Source: Pseudobacteriovorax antillogorgiicola
GTDB taxonomy: Bacteria; Bdellovibrionota_B; Oligoflexia; Oligoflexales; RGVZ01
Assembly (NCBI GenBank): GCA_945865565.1
Contig: CAMBEK010000019.1
Location: forward strand, 1-32,195
Direction of reading: 5' to 3'
DNA: 32,195 nt
Of the stretch, positions 13,981 to 21,800 are shown piece by piece; positions within the stretch are counted from its first letter, which is position 1, and the number at the start of each line of letters is the position of its first letter. Made by a program: the position numbers and the translations under genes. The notes under the pieces were generated by a model. That model was given only the letters and a program-made list of their open reading frames with translations, was not told the DNA's origin and did no database searches.

Positions 13981-15924
13981 ATGAGATTGCGTTGGCCAAG
14001 TCAATTGACGATGCGTTTACTGATTCCTGGCGTGCTGCCATTGCTCGTTTTGAATTGCGATCTTCCTCAACCAGACGAAAGAGGATCCGCATTGCGCGAG
14101 GGCTGGGATGCCGCCAATGATCCTGGTTTGATGCTCGGGAGCACGCTAAACTTCAGCGAGATCAGGCGACCGGAGTCGCTTTCGGGATCCGTGGCACAAC
14201 CGTGGAGTGATTCCTACTGGCCTTTAAGTGAGGGGGGCATTGCAAGGCGCTGGATCAGCCCGGAAACGGTTCCTGATTTTCAAATTGCAGGTGATCCTCA
14301 TATTGAATCTGATGAAGCCTATGAGGCTGCATCGAGCCGGTCTATCGAAGCCGCAATTTCCGATGCCACAGATTTCCGGAACATGGGGACGGCAAAAACG
14401 TGGGCCGTATCTCCTGCCGAAAAATACGATATTGCTGCGGGGAATCAGGGTTTCAACCTGACCCGAAGTGAACTCAAGTCTTACGTTGATAATCGCAGGA
14501 CTTATGAAAAGCATGACATCCCCTGGGGTTGGATGGGGCATTGCCATGGGTGGGCCGAGGTAAGTATGGGTCTGCCTGCTCCGCGCCGCGCCGTTCTGGC
14601 CCGAAATCGCCAGACGGGAGAGCAAGTCCTCTTCAGTCCTGGTGATATTCGCGCCCTGCTGACCAAGATCGCGTCCGACAACGAAAGTGTCGGCGACTCA
14701 CGTTTTGCAGGGACTCGGTGCGAAGACAAGGACAATGATATTCCGCGCGACCGTAGTCAGCGGATTGTCGATGCCGCTCTTGGAATTTGGGATTCTGAGA
14801 TGGAAAGCCTGGCGCGAGACACTCGAGTTTCCTTTCGAGCCATCTTTCACAGCCGCTTTGATCAGGGCGAATCCTTCGCATACCCCTACGCAATCCTTGC
14901 GCGCCTGCCGAAGTCGCAGCAAGGTGTAAATGCGACGCCTGACGCTTCGGAACTGATCTGGGTACAAGGCAGCTCATGGCTGGATCAACAGCACCATGCT
15001 GCCAGTCCCCAGGTGTTCTCCGTTCGCCGCCTTCCAGACGGACAACTTGGACCTGATATGATCTTGTGGGCAAAAAATCAGGCGTGGATTGGTCGTAAAA
15101 TAACAACAGATGGAAATTGGGTCACGGATTCAAACGGAGCCATTTTCTCCGATATCGTCGGTGCCCGCGTGAAGTTGCAAAGCGTCTTGGGCGAGGAACT
15201 GGCCGCGGCCGCAGATGCCAATCCACAAGGGTTTGCTTTCAAGTCATTCAAGGAGTGTCGTGATGTCAATCCGGCAACATTTCACACGACACTGGTGCAT
15301 TGGCTTGGCGGTGGCGTTAACAGTTTGAAGCACGGGTTCGTCTTGGACAAGTCTCGCACAGAGCAAGTATGGAATCAGGGGGTCTGGCGGTTTCGCAGTC
15401 GCATTGGTGAACTGACGCCCCTTGATTTGGACAGTGATGGCAGAAGGCTCAGCGATCCATTTCAAGTTTGGCGCGATCCAAGAACCGTGGCCATTGCAGA
15501 CGTTGAAACGACTGTCGATTACGGCGTCGAAAATGGGCCAATGCTGGCCTACTCCGCCGAAGACGAATCATCGGGATCCATGACCCTCCGGTACACCCTT
15601 GAGTTTGACTCGTCCCAGCGCCTGGTGGGAGCAGAATGGCATGCCGTAAAGTCTGGCGGCCCGCTTTCCGGGGCAGAATTGCTTGCGGACCTTCAGGCTG
15701 GCATCAATGAACGGCTGCAAGGTTGGCAACAAGCTCCTGATTTTGTTTGGGGCAACGTATCGCCAACCATGAAGTTTAAGGATTCTCCAGTCCTTCGGGC
15801 TAGAGTGGTGGAAGCCATTCACGCCTGCAGCATATCGACATCTCCAGCCACGGGAAGGTATCGCTGGTTCCCCGATACCAACGAGGAAGTCGACATTCCT
15901 TATGTTTCGTGTGACATAGACTAA
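13981..15924 (+). CDS. Transglutaminase-elicitor-like secreted lipoprotein
   Basis: 647 residues. The N-terminus is a signal peptide ending LLVLNC-DLP (Cys26), a plausible though atypical lipobox with Asn at -1. The body matches the transglutaminase elicitor family (papain-like fold): PWSDSYWPLSEGGIARRW (residues 74-91), PWGWMGHCHGWAEVSMG with likely catalytic Cys188, NPATFHTTLVHWLG with candidate His435 or His440, and EQVWNQGVWRF. The family includes oomycete GP42 and bacterial secreted homologues, which crosslink Gln and Lys residues. Whether this copy crosslinks, hydrolyses or is inactive cannot be seen. GAAAGGA precedes the ATG. It begins a same-strand run with the SCO1 gene (gap 59 bp). 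Confidence 0.75.
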   Translation: MRLRWPSQLTMRLLIPGVLPLLVLNCDLPQPDERGSALREGWDAANDPGLMLGSTLNFSEIRRPESLSGSVAQPWSDSYWPLSEGGIARRWISPETVPDFQIAGDPHIESDEAYEAASSRSIEAAISDATDFRNMGTAKTWAVSPAEKYDIAAGNQGFNLTRSELKSYVDNRRTYEKHDIPWGWMGHCHGWAEVSMGLPAPRRAVLARNRQTGEQVLFSPGDIRALLTKIASDNESVGDSRFAGTRCEDKDNDIPRDRSQRIVDAALGIWDSEMESLARDTRVSFRAIFHSRFDQGESFAYPYAILARLPKSQQGVNATPDASELIWVQGSSWLDQQHHAASPQVFSVRRLPDGQLGPDMILWAKNQAWIGRKITTDGNWVTDSNGAIFSDIVGARVKLQSVLGEELAAAADANPQGFAFKSFKECRDVNPATFHTTLVHWLGGGVNSLKHGFVLDKSRTEQVWNQGVWRFRSRIGELTPLDLDSDGRRLSDPFQVWRDPRTVAIADVETTVDYGVENGPMLAYSAEDESSGSMTLRYTLEFDSSQRLVGAEWHAVKSGGPLSGAELLADLQAGINERLQGWQQAPDFVWGNVSPTMKFKDSPVLRARVVEAIHACSISTSPATGRYRWFPDTNEEVDIPYVSCDID

Positions 15925-15983
15925 ACAGGGTGTTGATGGCATGAGCCTGCCATAGAGATATTGAAGGCTATTGAGGGTTATTG

Positions 15984-16706
15984 ATGAACGGATTCATGAA
16001 GCGTTTAATGAACAGTTTTGTATTTTTCTTGGCCTCGGGACTTGCTTTAGCGTCGGTGAAATCCTTTGCCGTCTCGGCATATCCTGAGGCTGAAAAATTC
16101 TCCGGCCGACAACTCCGTACGATTGAACTCACCAGTTCTGATGGCAGCCGTTTTACCCTCGACAGGAATTCCGGCAAGCCAGTGGTTTTGATTCCGGTTT
16201 TTACCAGTTGTCCGGTGACTTGCCCGATGATCCTGAAGGATTTTCAGGCGTCATGGCGCGAGGCCCTGCCTGCGATTTCAAAATCTGGCGCAAAGGTTGT
16301 TGTGGTCAGTTTTGACCCGGCAGACACTCGCGCCTCATTCAAAAACATGATCACGCGTCAGAAATTGCCACGGGATTGGATTTACGCCGTCGCCTCGCCT
16401 GGAAAAAACTTCAAGGCATTTGAATCCCTGCTGGCCGACCTGGATTTCCGATATTTTAAGTTGACGGGACAGAGTGGGGGCTTTGCTCATCCGGCCGGAG
16501 CCTATATCTTTGATGGTAAGGGCACGGTTCGGCGGTTTCTCGCCCAGGCGGAGTTCACGAGGGAAGACATAGTCGATGCAGTCAACGGACCTGGCAACAT
16601 ATCCGGCAGCACAACTGGCAGCACAACTGGAAATGAATCCGTTGGTGTCGGAAGTCCCGCAAGGCCTTCCCCCGCAGGCGTTGCAAAACATCTGGAGCAC
16701 CGCTGA
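15984..16706 (+). CDS. SCO1/SenC-family copper/thiol protein
   Basis: 240 residues with an N-terminal signal sequence or anchor (FVFFLASGLALASVKSFA), then a thioredoxin-like fold. VFTSCPVTCPM holds the Cx3C copper/redox pair and GGFAHPAGAYIFD holds the third ligand histidine. These are the defining features of SCO1/SenC, which deliver copper to the CuA centre of cytochrome c oxidase or act in periplasmic thiol redox. No oxidase gene is adjacent. The start is ATG 15984, 6 nt after GAGGG; a TTG at 15981 is less likely. The last 27 residues (GNISGSTTGSTTGNES...) are low complexity, overlap the next gene by 131 bp and are probably not part of the fold. Confidence 0.9.
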   Translation: MNGFMKRLMNSFVFFLASGLALASVKSFAVSAYPEAEKFSGRQLRTIELTSSDGSRFTLDRNSGKPVVLIPVFTSCPVTCPMILKDFQASWREALPAISKSGAKVVVVSFDPADTRASFKNMITRQKLPRDWIYAVASPGKNFKAFESLLADLDFRYFKLTGQSGGFAHPAGAYIFDGKGTVRRFLAQAEFTREDIVDAVNGPGNISGSTTGSTTGNESVGVGSPARPSPAGVAKHLEHR

Positions 16707-18525
16707 ATCCTGGGACCAGATGACTTGGATGTGGGACTGGGACCACATGATCTCGCCAGCCCGGGTTTTGCGTCAGTATCTTTTTGAACATGGCACCGTC
16801 CCCTTTTGGAACTTGTACCTCTGTGGTGGGCAGTTCGAGCTTCAAAACCCGCAGAGCTTTACGTTCACCTGGCCTTCACTTCTTTATTATTTAATCCATC
16901 CGGCTGCAGCCATCATGGTGCTTTGGGCCCTGCTGACCGCAGCCGGGACGTGGGCCACGGCAAGGCTTCTGCAATACGCAGGCACGAGGCACTGGGTTTC
17001 CTGGACTTGCGCCGTTGCCTTCACTTTTTCAGGATATTTTGGCGCGCACTTCAATCAAGGTCACGCGACCTTCAGTTTTTTTCACATGGTGCCGTTGCTT
17101 TGCTGGGCTGTGACGCGCGAGTGGCATCGTCATATGGAATCAAGGCGTCCCAGGTTGATTGTCCCGTGGCTGTTTCTGCTGACTTTTTTGTTGTTTTCCG
17201 CCCCTGCCATCCAGGCGATGGTCTATTCATTTCCTGCATTTCTGATTTTGACGCTCCTTTTGATCTGGCCCGTCGCAACTGGTTTCGCCAGTGGCCTTGC
17301 GGTTTCACTGACGCTCGGGGTGCTGGCCGCTTCATACAAGTTTTTGCCGGTGTTGTTTCAATCGTTCTCGCGCCATCGCGAAGACATATTTACGGAACGA
17401 TACGGGCCTGAGATTTTGCTCAAGACCATGTTCACGTTTGTTTCCCAGCCCGCCCGGATGTGGCAGGACTATCATTTTCCTGAACGGTTTTTTGGATGGT
17501 GGGAGTACGCCGCTTTTATCAGCCCCGTGCTGATGATCTTGGCCTTGCTGATGCCTGTGGTCTACTTTGCATCGCGGACTTTGAAACGCATAAGGTCCCA
17601 CGAAAAATCGACTCCTGATATACGACCCACGACGATCTTCCGGCACCGGTTGCTGATTGCCGGCGTGTTGATGATGCTTGCGGGAATGGTCCTTTGTCTG
17701 GGGAACGGATTCTGGTTGGACGTCACCAAAAGTGGATCATTTGGCAGCGCACTGAGCGGACCGGTCGCGCGCCTTTTGCAATCGATTCGCGTTTTCCCGC
17801 GGTTTCAGTTTCTTTCCTTGTTTGGGGCAACCATTTGCGCTGGCATTGGTTTGGAATACCTTTTGTCCCGCCGCGCTTTTTTAAATGCCACGCCCACGAG
17901 GGCGATGACCATGCGTGTGATGATCATTCTGCTCGTGGCCGGTCCGTCGTTGGTTCAGTCGGCCGTGATGATCCATTCAATCAATGCCATCCCGGATCGA
18001 ATCATAGTGGAACGCTTTGGATTAAAAGAGTCCTTGGACGTCATGATCCAGGATAAAAGTTTGTTTCTTTCAAACAGGGTTCTTTTGATGCCCGGGATCC
18101 TTTCGGCGCAGGACATGATGGTCCGGCGGGGTGCGGTCGTGAGTGAATGTTACGATCCTTTTTTTCCCGTAAAGCCGGACTTTCAACGAAGGATCGCGAG
18201 TGTTCTTCGCCCAGCCACCAGCCCCGCCGCGGCACGCCTGGAAAATGTCACGACGCGTTCCTTCGACCTCGTTGTCCCGCCTGCTCTGACCCAAAACCTG
18301 CTTTTGAACCTGCCTCTTGTCATGGAGGCCAAGGTGACGCCGGAGCCGTTTCTTGGGCGCGGTGGAATGGAGTTTGACCGCGCTGCAGTTGCCGGGCGCG
18401 CCATCCACGTGGAGTTTCCTCTCGATGACGCCGTATTCGGTGGGTTGGTTTCGGTGATTGCCATCATCACAGCGGCCGGCATGTGGTTGAAAGAAAGAGA
18501 AAAAGAAAAGAAAAAAAACTCCTGA
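16576..18525 (+). CDS. Polytopic membrane protein, GT-C/YfhO-like
   Basis: Up to 649 residues with roughly ten hydrophobic segments. The segment MWDWDHMISPARVLRQYLFE...VPFWNLYLCGG followed by NPQSFTFTWPSLLYYLI is typical of the first periplasmic loop of GT-C glycosyltransferase-like and YfhO-like membrane proteins, where Asp residues sit near a lipid-linked sugar donor. The C-terminal 150 residues look soluble, and the end is a Lys/Glu tail after a last helix. Function is probably sugar transfer to an envelope component; substrate unknown. An in-frame stop at 16570 limits the N-terminus, and starts at 16576, 16633 and 16720 are possible. The first helix usually found before the Asp loop is absent, so an N-terminal truncation is possible. 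Confidence 0.75.
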   Translation: MQSTDLATYPAAQLAAQLEMNPLVSEVPQGLPPQALQNIWSTAESWDQMTWMWDWDHMISPARVLRQYLFEHGTVPFWNLYLCGGQFELQNPQSFTFTWPSLLYYLIHPAAAIMVLWALLTAAGTWATARLLQYAGTRHWVSWTCAVAFTFSGYFGAHFNQGHATFSFFHMVPLLCWAVTREWHRHMESRRPRLIVPWLFLLTFLLFSAPAIQAMVYSFPAFLILTLLLIWPVATGFASGLAVSLTLGVLAASYKFLPVLFQSFSRHREDIFTERYGPEILLKTMFTFVSQPARMWQDYHFPERFFGWWEYAAFISPVLMILALLMPVVYFASRTLKRIRSHEKSTPDIRPTTIFRHRLLIAGVLMMLAGMVLCLGNGFWLDVTKSGSFGSALSGPVARLLQSIRVFPRFQFLSLFGATICAGIGLEYLLSRRAFLNATPTRAMTMRVMIILLVAGPSLVQSAVMIHSINAIPDRIIVERFGLKESLDVMIQDKSLFLSNRVLLMPGILSAQDMMVRRGAVVSECYDPFFPVKPDFQRRIASVLRPATSPAAARLENVTTRSFDLVVPPALTQNLLLNLPLVMEAKVTPEPFLGRGGMEFDRAAVAGRAIHVEFPLDDAVFGGLVSVIAIITAAGMWLKEREKEKKKNS

Positions 18526-18547
18526 ACCCCGACCCGTAACCCTAAGG

Positions 18548-18666
18548 CGCACCCCGTCACCCTGACCCGCACTCCGTCATCCTGAGCCGCACTCCGTCAT
18601 CCTGAGCCTAGTGCGAAGGATCCTTTCTTCCGCATCGGGGAAAGGACTCTTCGGCCTCAGAACGAC
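18548..18666. repeat. Interspersed palindromic element, copy 1, with 20-bp tandem units
   Basis: Two identical 20-bp units CGCACTCCGTCATCCTGAGC (18568-18587, 18588-18607) follow a degenerate one (18548-18567). The last continues into TGCGAAGGATCCTTTCTTC. An imperfect hairpin forms from 18596-18606 with 18656-18666 (9 of 11 pairs) and from 18615-18627 with 18640-18652 (12 of 13 pairs including G-T). The core GTCATCCTGAGC...GAAGGATCC is a type of intergenic palindrome seen in many bacterial genomes. It fills the 306-bp gap between two convergent genes and may serve as a bidirectional terminator. Confidence 0.85.
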
Positions 18667-18831
18667 GATGTTCCCGTCGCTTTGTATGGACGTTGACCGT
18701 CCTTCCCTGGGGAAGCGGGCTCGGAGACTGCGTCTACCTCCGGCTCTGAATCTGCCAGGGCCTCCTTCGCTGGAGTTCGTCGTCACTTTCCTGACTAAGC
18801 GCAATGTTTTCTTTGCAAAAGGTATTAAGCA

Positions 18832-21800
18832 CTAAGGTGCCAGGCCACCATCAGAGATTTTCCAGCCCTTCGATAATTGAAGGCTCTCACGTGCCGCTTT
18901 TGCTGCCAAAGAGTATTGGATCAATGTGGCGTCTAATTGAACCTTCTCTTTGACGTCCTGCTTCGACCATCCGATAAGCAAAGCGTCATAGTTAGCGATC
19001 GAGAGCTCGGATCCAATAAGCATATTCCCCATCGTAGTTACGCTCGAGATGTTCCATGTTCCGATTGGCTGGTTGAACTTAGTGGCATTCTTGAACATCC
19101 ATCTCATGTCGGTGACAGCTGAGGTATTCCATGTTCCGATTGGCTGGTTGAACGCAGTGGCACCTTCGAACATCGATCCCATGTTGGTGACAGCTGAGGT
19201 ATTCCATGTTCCGATGGGCTGGTTGAACCGAGCGGCGAAATAGAACATGTGATCCATGTTGGTTACCGCGCTCATATTCCATTTGTCCATACCTGGAACG
19301 CTTTTAATCGAACTACAAAATAGGAATGCGGCGGACATGTTGCTCGTCCCGGTCAAGTCGGGGGTATCAGTTGCGGTAATAATCAAGCGATAAGCATTAT
19401 TAAAATAACCGCCTGTATTCCCGAAATTTAATGGTCCCCACGCCGAAATCTCGATCAACTTGAATGCATCGTTGTTGGTCTTATAACTAAATGACCAGCC
19501 AGTGATGTCACCAATAATGGTGACCGTGTATGTCCCAGTGCGGGCATATGTATGCGTTCGAGCCGGATCGTCTGCGGCCCTGATTAAATTTGATTTTCCG
19601 TCGCCCCAGAGGACGATGAAGTTGTATGTCCCAGACGGTACCAATGGCAAGCTGATCTGTTTTGTCGAAGAGCCGCTGTACCTTTCGTAGCTTGCATCTG
19701 TAATCCACCGTGAGACAAACGGAAGCGCGTTTTTAACGGGCACGGTTTGTACCTCCGGGCTGTAAGGGCCTTTTCCTTTTGAATTTACGGCCGCTACCCG
19801 GAACATGTATTTGTCTGCGTTAGTGAGTTCAGTGAGCAAGACTCCCGTGGATGGGGAAATACCGTCGCTAAAGGTTTGCCAACTTTCATCTGGTGACCCG
19901 GCGTTCTTGAACTCAATAATATAATCGATGATGTCGCCGCCTCCGGAACTCAAAGGCGGTGGCCAAACTAGCGAAACAGTCTTGTTCGATACGGCGGCAA
20001 AAATATTCATCGGTTGGCTGGGCTCGGGTGCCATCACGGTGAAGGTGTAATCATTGTTGGAAGCGATGGTGACGTTTCCGGCCACATCTGTCGCGCTCAA
20101 GCAAACGAACCACGTACCAGGGTCAAGCTTAGTCAAAGTTTGTTGTGTTGATCTGAGGCCAGCATATGTCTGGACAACGTTGGTGGCACAATTTGACGAA
20201 CGTGCGATCTCGAGTCTATACGCAACAGAGGTAGTATCCCAGGCTTGACCCCACGTGACTATCGGTTGCGCGCTAGCAACGTTCTCCATTGGGCCTGTGA
20301 CTTCAAAAAAGTTCGGCTTGATCGTGTCAATGTTGATCGAGAACGCAGAAGTAGACGACCAGTTGCCGACATCGTCGCGCTCTTGGACGTATAGAACATG
20401 ATCACCGTCAGCTAGTCTTCCCTCGGTTGTATAGCTGGTAGACGTAGTGGTGGTTCCGCCGGTGAGATCGTTATTATTAAGCCTGTAGCGGTACGTACCG
20501 TTTCCAGCGCCCCCAGACTTCCATTCCCAAGTCGGGGTGGAGTTGTTGGTCGCGTTCTTGCCAGTGGATACGGGAGCCTTCGGCGGAGTAGTATCGATGG
20601 TGATTACATGGCTACTACCCCTCGACCAGTTACCGGCGGCGTCGCGTTGTTCAACGTAAAGAGTATGGTCGCCATCCGTCAGGTCGCTTCCTGGAGTGTA
20701 AGTGCCATAGGAAGTTTCGTTGCGCAGGTAGCCATAAAAGCCGTCCCAGTTATCGTTATCTAATCGATAACGATAGCTGGTGTACCCGCCCGACCCAGGC
20801 GTCCAGGTCCAAGTTGGGGTCTTGTCGCCGGTTGGGGTCGTGCCGGAGATGCTTGGGGGATTTGGTGGAAAAGTGTCAATCATGATCGAGGAACTGGCGG
20901 TGCTGGACCAGTTGCCGGCGGAGTCGCGCTCTTGCACATACAGCGTGTGGATTCCATCTGGAAGCAGACTATCTGGGGTAAATCGGGTCGACTCAGTCTC
21001 TGTTCCACCAGAGGAATTGCTGTTATCCAGGCGATAGCGATACCTGCCCTCGCCGTCGCCCCCGCGGTCTGTCTGCCAAGTCCAAGTCGGGGTGTTATCG
21101 TTAGTGGGCGACAAATCCGAGAAGAGAACTATCGGAGGTTTGGGTGGAGTGAGATCAAATTGAATCATGCAAGTACCGGGATCTGACCAGTTACCAGCGT
21201 TGTCGAGCTCTTGGACGTACAGTGTGGTCGGAACAGTTTCTATAAAAATTCCCGGTGTATGGCTGGTAGAGGTCGTATAATCAGTAACGAAGGCGGTAAT
21301 ATTCTCCCTCCGATAACGGAACTTCCCGTTGCCACCGTTACCGCCAGATATCCACGTCCAGGTAGGGGCCTTCTCGTTAGTCAGACGGGGACAGGTTACT
21401 TTTGGCGCATTTGGTGGAACACTATCGACATTGATCGCGAAACTACCGGCGCTTGACCAAGTCCCGGTGAAATTGCGCTCTTGCACGTAAAGTGTGTTTG
21501 TTCCTTCCGGTAGTGCACTTATTGGTGCAAAGCTGGTTTCCTTTGTCACGGTGCCACCAGAGAGATCTTCGTTATTCAAGCGATAACGGTAAGTGCCATT
21601 ACCGCCACCATTTGAATTCCACCTCCAGGGTTGCCAACGGTTGTTAGTTGGCGTTGTGCTTATGACTTTGGGGGCTATTGGTGCCTTGGTCTCTATGATG
21701 ATTTCGAAGCTGCCGCTATTGGACCATTTACCGAAGCCATCGCGTTCCTGAACATAGAGTGTGTAACGGCCATCAGGAAGTGCGTCATTTGGCGTGAAGC

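Noticed and set aside
18611-18835. A 74-aa plus-strand frame in the gap after the GT-C-like gene
   Set aside because: It lies mostly in the palindromic element and has no ribosome site or protein-like composition.
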